Shown: positions 28,005 through 35,999 of the stretch, piece after piece | Position numbering within the stretch: position 1 is the stretch's first letter | How the letters are laid out: the number at the start of each line of letters is the position of its first letter | Source of the DNA: Rhizobium sp. CFBP 8762 | GTDB taxonomy: Bacteria; Pseudomonadota; Alphaproteobacteria; Rhizobiales; Rhizobiaceae | Length of the DNA: 64,000 bases | Direction of reading: 5' to 3' | Assembly: GCF_014841565.1 (NCBI RefSeq) | Contig: NZ_JACYUD010000002.1 | Location: forward strand, 104,628 to 168,627 | The notes under the pieces: model-generated | Seen by the model: only the letters and a program-made list of their open reading frames with translations | Told to the model about the DNA's origin: nothing | The model's database searches: none | Translations under genes and position numbers: made by a program

Positions 28005-28022
28005 TATTTCAAGCATAAAATA
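28005..28022. promoter_or_regulatory. Putative MarR operator, copy 2 (upstream of kynA)
   Basis: TATTTCAAGCATAAAATA matches the 18-mer at 20930 at all but a few central positions (identical TATTT, AAG and TAAAATA blocks). It lies 74 bases upstream of the kynA start, consistent with repression of kynA-kynU-permease by the same MarR protein. Confidence 0.65.
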
Positions 28023-28091
28023 TATTGCTCTAATCAAGTGTAATGAGCAGCCACGTTGAGCCGTTCATGAGTCTCATTCGCTATGTATGCG

Positions 28092-28901
28092 CTATGAGAT
28101 GACAGAATATCCCGCGCTTGCAGCCTTGGCTTCAAGCTCCACTATGCTGTCATAAGCAGAATCGGGCAGGATCTGAAAACCAACCAGCGAGAGTGTGTCG
28201 CGCGTGGCAGCCAACGAAGGTGCGACGCTGGCGTCCTGAAAGATCTGTTGAAGGATGGCAACGTCGTCATCGGTTGCATCGCCACGGGTGATGAACGGTA
28301 GTCCGGGTATTTTCGCGGTTTAAGCGAGAATTCGAACATGGCTCAATCGTTCGGGATCGAAACGTCGTATGTTTCCAAATGTCACACAGTCAATCGCCGC
28401 CACATCAGTCTGGCCTGTCGCGACTGATTCAATGCTGTGCACATGCCCGCCGGTTTTGATCACCTCGGAGAAAAAATGGCCGTCCATTGCCAACGGTGCG
28501 ATGGCGGCCCGCAAGACATTCATGCCGGAATTGCTGGCATCGTCATTAATCGCCACACGGCTGTTGCGCATGTCGCTGAGTTCGCCAGCCTTTTGATCAC
28601 GTCTTGTGATGATGAAGCTGCACTGCAGCGGGCCTTCGCAACCAGCATGATTATAAATCGGTGTTGCGACCAGCCTCACGCGGCCCCGCAAGGATGTGAC
28701 ATAGGGATAGCCGCAGGTCTGCGACAACAAAAGGTCGGGATGCAACCATGCTGCATCGTGCGCGATATTCCTGTCGAGTTCACGGGGAATGTCTACCATC
28801 CCAATGTCCGTCAACCGACCTTGGATGAAGCGCCACAGTTCACCAGTAGCATCCGCCAGTTCTGGCGGTTGTACATACATGGCAAGGCTGGCCAGTCGCA
28901 T
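28092..28901 (-). pseudogene. PhnD-like binding protein interrupted by one in-frame TAA
   Basis: The reading frame encodes a 269-residue PhnD/SsuA/transferrin-type protein (GELWRFIQGRLTDIGM near the start, LLLSQTCGYPY, VATGQTDVAAIDCVTF). A single TAA at 28320-28322 ends the first part after 193 residues (SHVRILA). Translation of the same frame past the stop continues for 75 residues with fully family-like sequence (TAKIPGLPFITRGDATDDD and on to SLVGFQILPDSAYD). There is no frameshift. TAA is one base from GAA or CAA, so a recent nonsense mutation is the simplest reading. No signal peptide and no ABC transporter neighbours are present. It follows the desaturase gene by 23 bases. Confidence 0.82.
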
Positions 28902-28924
28902 GTCCGTGCTCTCTCTGCTTGTAC

Positions 28925-29911
28925 CTAAACCAAACGCATGTCAGCGTGCTCATTTGGGGTTACAGCTTCGTCAAGGCTATGGGAAGAACTCTGTGTCGGA
29001 TGCACTGGCTGATCATGCGGCTTCACCAGAAACCGACGGATAACATCGGAATATCCATTATAGACCAGTCCACCGTTACGGGCGACGAGATCGTCGCGAT
29101 GGCTTCGGTAAACCATCGGCAAATTGTACCATGAAATGCCGGGACGCAGGTGATGCAGCACATGCAGATTGTTGTGCAGATAAAGAAGGCCGAGAACGCG
29201 GCTGTTTTCCACAATCGCGGTTCGCTCCTCATGACTTTCGGAATACTTATGTTCGGCAAACGATCTGAGCCGCGTCAAAGACGCGCCGAGATAAACAAAT
29301 CCGAAAATATAAAGCCAAAGCGGCATGTCACAAATTAAGAGCACCCATACCAGAACGACAGCAACACCTGCCAAATGCCAGAGCCATTTCTTCAGCTGAC
29401 CCGGCTCGCCATGGCGGATCAGGTGGTATTCGCTGACCAGAAAACTGAGGATCATGACAGCGGGGCCAATCGTCAGGCGGCCGAGAAGGGTCATGTTCCA
29501 ATTCGCCAGTGTACGCCCGATCAGCCCGAGTTTTTCCCAGGCAGCCAGCGTCACATATGACGACTCCGGGTCCTCGATCGGATCGGTCAAATGCTCGTCA
29601 TGGTGATGGATAAGATGGCTGTCGCGGTAGATGCGATAGGGTAACCACAGCGACAAAGGCGCAAAACCGATCGCATCGTTTAGAGACTGGATGCGGGTCG
29701 GGTGGTTATGAATAACCTCATGTTGCAGCGATCCCTGCCACGCGACGAGCCAGCCGCCCAGGGCAACAACCAATGGCAGAGGCAGCGCCGCCCACCAGAA
29801 GGTAACGCTCAGAAAACCACCGTAAATGAAGACAGCCAAGAACACCGTTGGCCATTCTATTCGGTGCTCGACCCGTGTTGAGAAAAGCGTGTACCGCGCA
29901 GGTCGTCCCAT
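28925..29911 (-). CDS. Fatty acid desaturase-family membrane di-iron enzyme
   Basis: A 328-residue membrane desaturase. The three histidine boxes are visible: HEVIHNHP, HLIHHHDEHLTDP and, near the C-terminus, NNLHVLHHLRPGISWYNLP. Four or more hydrophobic segments surround them. The family inserts double bonds or hydroxyl groups in acyl chains or other hydrophobic substrates. The start follows GGAGAG. It seems to form an operon with the interrupted PhnD-like gene. The substrate is not determined by its sequence; beta-carotene-type and sphingolipid-type members share the same boxes. Confidence 0.88.
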   Translation of the reverse strand: MGRPARYTLFSTRVEHRIEWPTVFLAVFIYGGFLSVTFWWAALPLPLVVALGGWLVAWQGSLQHEVIHNHPTRIQSLNDAIGFAPLSLWLPYRIYRDSHLIHHHDEHLTDPIEDPESSYVTLAAWEKLGLIGRTLANWNMTLLGRLTIGPAVMILSFLVSEYHLIRHGEPGQLKKWLWHLAGVAVVLVWVLLICDMPLWLYIFGFVYLGASLTRLRSFAEHKYSESHEERTAIVENSRVLGLLYLHNNLHVLHHLRPGISWYNLPMVYRSHRDDLVARNGGLVYNGYSDVIRRFLVKPHDQPVHPTQSSSHSLDEAVTPNEHADMRLV

Positions 29912-30073
29912 GTGTATCTCTCCAAATCAGTAAAATCTTATGGGGATAGCGGGAAAACGAACACGCATTCGAAACTGTATTTCGAGCGAAGCTTAGAATT
30001 TTTGAGCGGATTTTGCTGCGACAACATTCTTGTTTCGCTACGCATCCTAAGCCGTGCACTTGGCGTGCCCTGA

Positions 30074-30532
30074 CTACGGCATCGGAAAAATCTGCCGATA
30101 GCTTCGGCAAATGAGTCGCTCCAGCCGTTCCTCTTCCGAAGGTTCCATAGCGACGCGGCTCCTGACGGCGATACCAATGGACATGAGATCGCGCTGCAAA
30201 TTGCTGGCAACATAGCGAAGCGACCTGTTGGTCTTTGGAAACTGCGAAATAATAGCAGCAACGCAGGAGGGATCTCCGGACAGCAAATCAAAAAGAAGCA
30301 GTTCGTCACTCCTTAACCATTCGCTGCAGCTGTTGCCGTCATCGCTTTTCGTCACGGCTCGAAAGAGCGCGTAGAATTGGTCAAGCAACGGAAACACTAT
30401 GTTGTCGCGATAGCGCACCGCTATGCGATGCTCCGCAATCGCCTGTGTTGGTCCATCATGGCGCCATAAGCGATAGATCTGGATGAACACAAGTTCCCAG
30501 TGGTGAAGATCGCAAATCGAAACCTGCGTCAT
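30074..30532 (-). CDS. Hypothetical protein (152 aa)
   Basis: I do not recognise this family. The protein is mostly helical by composition, begins MTQVSICDLHHWELVFIQIY, has an aromatic-rich N-terminal third, and ends in a charged helix (EPSEEERLERLICRSYRQIF). No signal peptide or membrane segment is evident. The ATG at 30532 follows GGGGC; a further in-frame ATG at 30562 lacks a ribosome site. It is flanked by gene-free stretches of about 160 bases (29912-30073) and 250 bases (30533-30781), the latter being strongly AT-rich. It could regulate or modify something near, but nothing in the sequence says so. Confidence 0.6.
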   Translation of the reverse strand: MTQVSICDLHHWELVFIQIYRLWRHDGPTQAIAEHRIAVRYRDNIVFPLLDQFYALFRAVTKSDDGNSCSEWLRSDELLLFDLLSGDPSCVAAIISQFPKTNRSLRYVASNLQRDLMSIGIAVRSRVAMEPSEEERLERLICRSYRQIFPMP

Positions 30533-30781
30533 GTCTGCCCCGCAACGACATTCAAGCAACATACCGCTTTAAACAGGAAATAATTCGGTATTAAATTAGG
30601 CTTGACGCCCATATATGTTGGATATAGAGGCAACTGCAACAAAAAATAAAATTAAATCCATGGAGATATTTAATGATAAGCAATTTCTATTTATCAATAG
30701 AATATTCCTATCATTCTATACATAAAATTCCGATCTGTACTTGTTCCGGCTTCCCTTGTGGGAAGCCTCAAGGAGGATCAG

Positions 30782-32173
30782 ATGACAGTGCATTCCGACG
30801 TAATCAAGGACACCGAGGTTCGTAAACTCGGACGTTTCGTTGCCGCAGCCAAGGCGGCTTCCATGTCGACCGAGGCGCGCGACGAACTCAAGAAGCGCAT
30901 TCTTGACAGTATCGGGGTCGCCATTGGCGCTCTTGAGGGCGAGCCCATCCGCTACATCCGGGAGCATTTGGAGGACTTTGGCGGCAAGCCACTCTCAACT
31001 TTGATTGGGGGAGGAAAGACTTCACCAGACCGCGCTGCGTTCTATAACGGTGCTTTGGTACGCTATCTCGATTTTATGGACAGCTACCTCGCCAAGGGCG
31101 AAACATGCCACCAGAGCGATAATCTGGGAGCTGTGCTGGCTGCCGCCGAATATGCCGATGCGTCGGGTGACGATTTTCTCTCCGCCATGGCCGTTGCCTA
31201 TCAGGTTCAGGGCCGTTTGTGTGATGTAGCACCGGTTCGCGCCAAAGGGTTCGATCACACCGTGCAGGGTGCTTACGCGGTGGCAGCGGGTGTTTCGCGC
31301 GCGCTGGGTCTGAGTGCTGAAAAAACCGCCAACGCCATAGCCATTTCGGGCACCGGCAACAATGCCTTGCGCGTGACGCGCACCGGCGCACTTTCACACT
31401 GGAAAGGGCTCGCCTACCCCAACACAGCCTTTATCGGCACCCATTCCGCCTTTTTGGCGCATCGCGGCATAACCGGGCCGGAAGAGGTCTTTGAAGGCAA
31501 TAAAGGCTTCAAGGATGCCATTGCAGGCCAGTTCGAGATCGACTGGGACAAGGAGGATCTTGAAAACGTAACTCGCTCGATCATCAAGAAGTACAACGCC
31601 GAAATTCACTCGCAGTCCTCGATTGAGGGGGCGCTGGAGTTGCAGGCGCAGAAAGGTTTCCGGTGGGACGAGATCGAGAAGATTGAAATCGATATCTTCG
31701 ATGTGGCTTTCCATATTATCGGGGGCGGTGAAGAGGGCGACAAAACCATTATCCGCACCAAGGAAGAGGCTGATCACTCCCTGCAATATATGGTGGGCGT
31801 CGCGTTGATCGACGGCAATGTTCTGCCAGAGCAGTACGATCAGCGCCGCATTCTGCGCGACGACATTCAAGGACTGTTGCGGCGGTTCGTTGTGCGGCCC
31901 AAGCAGGCGTATACGGATCGGTTCCCTGCGGAGGTGTGCACCACCTTGACGTTCACGCTGAAAGACGGACGCACCCACACCATCGACAAGACTGATTATG
32001 AGGGGTTCCGCACCCGGCCCATGAGTTGGGATACGGTTATTGCGAAATTCAACGGTTTGGCAACGCCATTCACGTCCGAGCGCACCCGTCACGCGATCAT
32101 CGATGCGGTGAAGAACATCGAGCAGATGAAAGTGCGCGCATTCGCGGACATTCTCGCCAATCTCAAAGCTTAA
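30782..32173 (+). CDS. MmgE/PrpD-family dehydratase
   Basis: A 463-residue MmgE/PrpD protein, the fold of 2-methylcitrate dehydratase and cis-aconitate decarboxylase. Visible family segments are ILDSIGVAIGAL, NGALVRYLDFMDSYL, CHQSDNLGAVLAAAEYA, VRAKGFDHTVQGAYAVAAG and YNAEIHSQSSIEGAL. No prpB, prpC or prpR genes are near, so propionate breakdown is unlikely. It is followed within 25 bases by the ComA-like gene, suggesting one pathway acting on a carboxylated or sulfonated acid. The ATG at 30782 has AAGGAGG 6 bases upstream. Confidence 0.9.
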   Translation: MTVHSDVIKDTEVRKLGRFVAAAKAASMSTEARDELKKRILDSIGVAIGALEGEPIRYIREHLEDFGGKPLSTLIGGGKTSPDRAAFYNGALVRYLDFMDSYLAKGETCHQSDNLGAVLAAAEYADASGDDFLSAMAVAYQVQGRLCDVAPVRAKGFDHTVQGAYAVAAGVSRALGLSAEKTANAIAISGTGNNALRVTRTGALSHWKGLAYPNTAFIGTHSAFLAHRGITGPEEVFEGNKGFKDAIAGQFEIDWDKEDLENVTRSIIKKYNAEIHSQSSIEGALELQAQKGFRWDEIEKIEIDIFDVAFHIIGGGEEGDKTIIRTKEEADHSLQYMVGVALIDGNVLPEQYDQRRILRDDIQGLLRRFVVRPKQAYTDRFPAEVCTTLTFTLKDGRTHTIDKTDYEGFRTRPMSWDTVIAKFNGLATPFTSERTRHAIIDAVKNIEQMKVRAFADILANLKA

Positions 32174-32197
32174 ACGGTCTCACACAAGGAGCATGAC

Positions 32198-33058
32198 ATG
32201 AGCGACCATAACGACGCGGTAAAAGAACAATCCGATGTGTGGAAGAACCGATCCTTTCCCACTGTGCCGATGAATGAACGGGATGCGAAACCGCGCACCA
32301 GTTCGATAACGGAAATTCGCGGCCCCTACTACGCCATGGTGACGCCCACCTATACGCAGGAACTGCTGGAGGGCATGGGCGAACATGTTGATGGCTACAA
32401 ATACGCTGGCGGCTCTTTCTCACTGATGCCAGCCGATTATGTGCGCAAGATCAACCGCATTTGCCATGACCAAGGGGTGTATGTTTCCACCGGCGGCTGG
32501 ATCGAGAATGTGCTGGCGCGCGCGCCGACACAGATCGACGCCTATATCGAAGAATGCGTGCGGCTTGAGTTCGACATGATTGAACTGTCGACCGGCTTTA
32601 TTCAACTGCCTACGCCGGACCTCATCCGGCTCATCCAGAAGGTGAAGAAGGCTGGTCTGAAACCCAAGCCCGAGATTGGAATTCAGTTCGGCGCAGGCGG
32701 CGATACGTCCAAGGCGGAGCTGGAAGCCGAAGGCACGCGCGATCCGCAAATCCTGATCGACACCGCCAATGATTGCCTGAATGCGGGCGCATCGATTATC
32801 ATGATTGAATCCGAAGGCATCACCGAAAACGCTGATCCATGGCGCACCGATGTGGCGGCCAAAATCATGAAGAATGTGGGCATGGAAAATGTCATGTTCG
32901 AGGCGGCCGATCCTGCCGTCTTCTCCTGGTACATCAAGAACTATGGTATTGATGTCAACCTGTTCATCGATCACAGCCAGATCGTTCAGCTTGAGTGCTT
33001 GCGCCGTGGCATTTGGGGGACTAAGAGCACATTTGGACGTATAACAACACATCGCTAA
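32198..33058 (+). CDS. ComA-like phosphosulfolactate synthase family protein
   Basis: A 286-residue (beta/alpha)8 protein of the ComA family. Archaeal ComA adds sulfite to phosphoenolpyruvate as the first step of coenzyme M synthesis; a bacterial version serves coenzyme M synthesis in Xanthobacter. Recognisable parts are EHVDGYKYAGGSFSLMP, STGGWIENVLAR, FDMIELSTGFI, KPKPEIGIQFGAGG, IMIESEGITE and ECLRRGIWGTKSTFGR at the end. The rest of a coenzyme M pathway is not in the window. The neighbouring PrpD, lipoate-ligase-like and binding-protein genes point instead to an unassigned acid or sulfonate route. Start by AAGGAG 8 bases upstream. Confidence 0.88.
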   Translation: MSDHNDAVKEQSDVWKNRSFPTVPMNERDAKPRTSSITEIRGPYYAMVTPTYTQELLEGMGEHVDGYKYAGGSFSLMPADYVRKINRICHDQGVYVSTGGWIENVLARAPTQIDAYIEECVRLEFDMIELSTGFIQLPTPDLIRLIQKVKKAGLKPKPEIGIQFGAGGDTSKAELEAEGTRDPQILIDTANDCLNAGASIIMIESEGITENADPWRTDVAAKIMKNVGMENVMFEAADPAVFSWYIKNYGIDVNLFIDHSQIVQLECLRRGIWGTKSTFGRITTHR

Positions 33059-33137
33059 TGTAAGCACAGGTACTGCATCGGGGTGGAGGGGTTTGGCCCT
33101 CCTCCCCGGGCTCATCATGAGACTGCGGAGGAATGGA

Positions 33138-33983
33138 ATGACCGAAACACCCCTGTCTGCGAACCACACGAACGCTGGCTGGCTCAGCCGCCGCGCCTTG
33201 TCGGTACAAGCAGGGATATTCCTGCTGCTGGCAGTGTTTACGGCTACGAACTCATACGCTGAAGACGTCAAACCCTTGCGCATTGCACTGGCCACCAGCA
33301 TTTCCAATCAGGCCGCTGAAATTGCTGCGGAAGAAGCCAAGGCGCAGGGCCTCCCCGTCGAATTGATTGAGTTTAACGATTGGAACACGCCCAACACCGC
33401 CGTGGTCGAGGGTCAGGCGGATGCCAATCTGTTTCAGCACGTGCCTTATCTCGACTATACCAACGCGAAAACTGGCAATGGGCTCGTCCCCGTTGCCATC
33501 GGGTTCAGCACATCATTCGGCCTGTATTCCAAGAAGTACAGCAAGCTTGAAGACCTGCCAGAAAATGCGCAGATTGTGTTTTCGGGCGATGCCGTAAACA
33601 CGGCGCGCTCACTGCTGCTGTTGCAAAAGGCGGGGTTGTTGACGTTGAAGCCGGGCTCAGACCAGACTGTGACGCTTGGGGATGTGGTCAGTTACACCAA
33701 ACCGCTGCGGATCGTACAACTGGATGGGCCGCAAATCGCACGTGCTCTGGATGATGTGGACGCGGCCGCAACCTATCCGACATTTGCCAAGCTGGCGGGG
33801 CTTGATCCCTCCTCCGGCCTGTTTTTTGAGAATGACCCGGTCTACGCCTTTCGTTTTGTAACCCGCCCGGACAAGCGCGACGACCCGCGCCTGAAGCGCT
33901 TTATCGAAATCTACCAGACCTCTGCCGCCGTGAAGGCCAAGCTTGTCGAACTCTATGGTGACATGGTTTCCTTCCCGCGCTAG
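33138..33983 (+). CDS. NlpA/MetQ-family periplasmic binding protein, orphan
   Basis: A 281-residue NlpA-type binding protein (MetQ family). A signal peptide (RALSVQAGIFLLLAVFTA) ends at NSYA without a lipobox cysteine, so the mature protein should be soluble in the periplasm, unlike typical MetQ lipoproteins. Family segments are LPVELIEFNDWNTPNTAV, ANLFQHVPYLDY, PVAIGFSTSFGLYSKKY and FENDPVYAFRFVTRPDKRDD. No ATPase or permease is adjacent. It may bind the substrate of the PrpD/ComA group, using a transporter encoded elsewhere. Start at 33138 after GCGGAGGA; an upstream in-frame ATG lacks a ribosome site. Confidence 0.88.
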   Translation: MTETPLSANHTNAGWLSRRALSVQAGIFLLLAVFTATNSYAEDVKPLRIALATSISNQAAEIAAEEAKAQGLPVELIEFNDWNTPNTAVVEGQADANLFQHVPYLDYTNAKTGNGLVPVAIGFSTSFGLYSKKYSKLEDLPENAQIVFSGDAVNTARSLLLLQKAGLLTLKPGSDQTVTLGDVVSYTKPLRIVQLDGPQIARALDDVDAAATYPTFAKLAGLDPSSGLFFENDPVYAFRFVTRPDKRDDPRLKRFIEIYQTSAAVKAKLVELYGDMVSFPR

Positions 33984-34014
33984 AGGAAAGGTCCTTTTGA
34001 GAGAGGCAGACCAG

Positions 34015-35064
34015 ATGCACGGTGAATATAAGGTCCATGGTGGCAAACTTGTCGTGGTTGACCTCGATGTTGTCGGCGAGGTGATCCGCAATGTGCAGGT
34101 TGCCGGAGACTTTTTTCTGGAGCCGCCGGAGGCGCTGGACGATATCTGCGCCGCGATTGAGGGTTTGCCCGCAAACGCCAGCGAGGGAAACATTGTTGCT
34201 GCGATTGAAAGCGGTCTTCGATCCGGCGCTGCGCTGATCGGCTTCAATGCACAAGCCATCGCCATCGCTGTTTTGCGCGCTTTGGGTGTTGCTTCGGTGT
34301 GGCGGGATTATCCATGGCAGATTGTGCATGAGCCAGCGGTTTCCCCTGCCCTGCATCTGGCGCTGGATGATGTCTTGGCCCGCGAAGTGGCTGCCGGTCG
34401 CCGGCCGCCAACGCTGCGCATCTGGGAATGGGATACCACCGCAATCATTCTCGGCTGCTTTCAGTCTTTGCGCAATGAAGTGGACATGGACGAGGTTGCC
34501 AGGCAGAAGATCGATGTCGTTCGCCGCACAACCGGCGGCGGTGCGATGCTGGTTGAACCCGGCAGTACGGTCACCTATTCGCTCTACGCACCGGCAGACC
34601 TTGTGCGGGACATGGACTTCGCGCAGTCCTATGCCTTTCTGGATTACTGGGTTTTGAAAGCCTTGAACGCCATGGGTATCGAAGCCACGTACAAACCGCT
34701 CAACGATATCACCAGTCCGCTCGGCAAGATTGGGGGCGCGGCGCAAAAGCGGTTTGCCGGTGGGGTCGTGCTGCACCACGTGACCATGGCCTACGATATG
34801 GATGCGGACAAAATGGTAAAGGTGCTGCGCATCGGCCGCGAAAAGCTGAGCGATAAAGGCACGAAAAGTGCCAACAAGCGGGTGGACCCTTTGCGCAGCC
34901 AGACAGGCCTGCCGCGCGATGAAATCGTCCGCCGTTTGAAAGAGACATTCGTCTCGTTAAACGGCGGTGTTGAAGGGCAGATCACGCCGGAGGAGTACGC
35001 CGCCGCGCAAACCCTTGCCAGCGAGAAGTTCTCGACCGAGGCTTGGCTGCGGCATATTCCATAA
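34015..35064 (+). CDS. Lipoate-protein-ligase-like protein, accessory domain at N-terminus
   Basis: A 349-residue protein. The first 90 residues (MHGEYKVHGGKLVVVDLDV, VQVAGDFFLEPPEALDDI) resemble the accessory domain that lies at the C-terminus of E. coli LplA. Residues about 100-349 are the biotin/lipoate-ligase catalytic fold with RRTTGGGAMLVEPGSTVTYS and the lysine motif GKIGGAAQKRFAGGVVLHH. The usual His-Asp after GGGA is Val-Glu here, so specificity may differ. It would attach lipoate or another acyl-like group to a lysine. ATG 34015 is used; an in-frame TTG at 33997 with AGGAAAGG upstream is possible. Confidence 0.85.
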   Translation: MHGEYKVHGGKLVVVDLDVVGEVIRNVQVAGDFFLEPPEALDDICAAIEGLPANASEGNIVAAIESGLRSGAALIGFNAQAIAIAVLRALGVASVWRDYPWQIVHEPAVSPALHLALDDVLAREVAAGRRPPTLRIWEWDTTAIILGCFQSLRNEVDMDEVARQKIDVVRRTTGGGAMLVEPGSTVTYSLYAPADLVRDMDFAQSYAFLDYWVLKALNAMGIEATYKPLNDITSPLGKIGGAAQKRFAGGVVLHHVTMAYDMDADKMVKVLRIGREKLSDKGTKSANKRVDPLRSQTGLPRDEIVRRLKETFVSLNGGVEGQITPEEYAAAQTLASEKFSTEAWLRHIP

Positions 35065-35076
35065 CGGTTTCAATGG

Positions 35077-35853
35077 TCAGTAATACTCGCCGTGACGGTA
35101 GTTCCAGCTTGGGAAGGCATCACCCAGCAAAGACATGATACGGTCGATATCCAGTCCCTTGCGAATGACCGTTGGCGCTGGTGAGATTGACCGTTCTCCG
35201 TTTTGCAATGCAACGAGCTTGCCGTCACCGTCCACCATGGACACCATAACGCCTTGCTCATAGCGGGTGCGGGTTTCGCCTTCCGGCTGAATGGAGCGGA
35301 CATAGTCGTTTGCGGCGATGACAAGATCGGCTTCATCGTGGATGCGCTCACCAATACCCTCGACGAGACCGCGATTGCCCCGGCCAGATGGATTGGCCGA
35401 ACTGGCGAATACCAGTTTGCCATGCTGTTCCCAAAGCTCACGCGCGATCATTTCCGATGGTGTGCCAAACCGGATGACAAAGCATGTGGTCTGGCGTGTA
35501 TCGGTCATCATCGCCTTTGCGCCATCTGGAATGGTGCGCAAGGCATCCGGTTTCCACGGCAGAATGCAGCCGAGCAGAATATCCTCGTCCCAATGCCGCT
35601 GATAAAAGGCGTCAATTTCAGGGTTCATATCGGCAAGCGCGCGCAATTGCTCCATAGAGCCGCACAGCACAACGCCGGGCTTGTTCAGGTTGCGTTGTTT
35701 GGCCGAAAACTTCCGCTGCAAACCCGCCGCATCAGACGTCATGATGATATAGCCAACCTTAGTGGGGCTGACGATCATGCCGCCGTCCGCCGTCAAGATG
35801 TCGATAGCTTCCGGCTGCACGCCACCATTCCAAGCAATCTTTTTGTCGTTCAT
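35077..35853 (-). CDS. YrdC/Sua5-domain protein
   Basis: A 258-residue YrdC-domain protein, the fold of threonylcarbamoyl-AMP synthase (TsaC/Sua5). The N-terminal ILTADGGMIVSPTKVGYIIM holds the nucleotide-binding Lys, and KQRNLNKPGVVLCGSM and KLVFASSANPSGRGNRG match the rest of the site. The long C-terminal part and its location suggest a pathway-specific member rather than the housekeeping tRNA gene. It converges on the lipoate-ligase-like gene with a 12-base gap. Start at 35853 after AAAGGGA; the frame stays open to 36087, but without a good signal. Confidence 0.85.
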   Translation of the reverse strand: MNDKKIAWNGGVQPEAIDILTADGGMIVSPTKVGYIIMTSDAAGLQRKFSAKQRNLNKPGVVLCGSMEQLRALADMNPEIDAFYQRHWDEDILLGCILPWKPDALRTIPDGAKAMMTDTRQTTCFVIRFGTPSEMIARELWEQHGKLVFASSANPSGRGNRGLVEGIGERIHDEADLVIAANDYVRSIQPEGETRTRYEQGVMVSMVDGDGKLVALQNGERSISPAPTVIRKGLDIDRIMSLLGDAFPSWNYRHGEYY

Positions 35854-35999
35854 AACTGTCCCTTTCCCGTTTTCAGCGTACGACAATGCACCTCGCAGGC
35901 GGACGACCTGCGCAGCCATGTCACCGCCGACAGAGAGCCGCAGCAGTAAGCGTAAGGCAGAGCACGGGCCCTGCCTCTCCCGGGAAAAGCCGAATGCTG

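Noticed and set aside
28142-28339. A 65-residue open frame after the PhnD-like fragment
   Set aside because: It is in another frame; the true continuation of the protein is in the original frame past the TAA.
30533-30781. AT-rich stretch considered as horizontal-transfer scar or riboswitch
   Set aside because: No integrase, direct repeats or recognised riboswitch fold; most simply a promoter region for the PrpD gene.
31394-32092. A 232-residue open frame opposite the PrpD gene
   Set aside because: Shadow of a well-supported gene, with no ribosome site or motif.
32198-33058. Assignment of the ComA-like gene to coenzyme M synthesis
   Set aside because: No other coenzyme M gene is adjacent, so the specific pathway claim is not supported.
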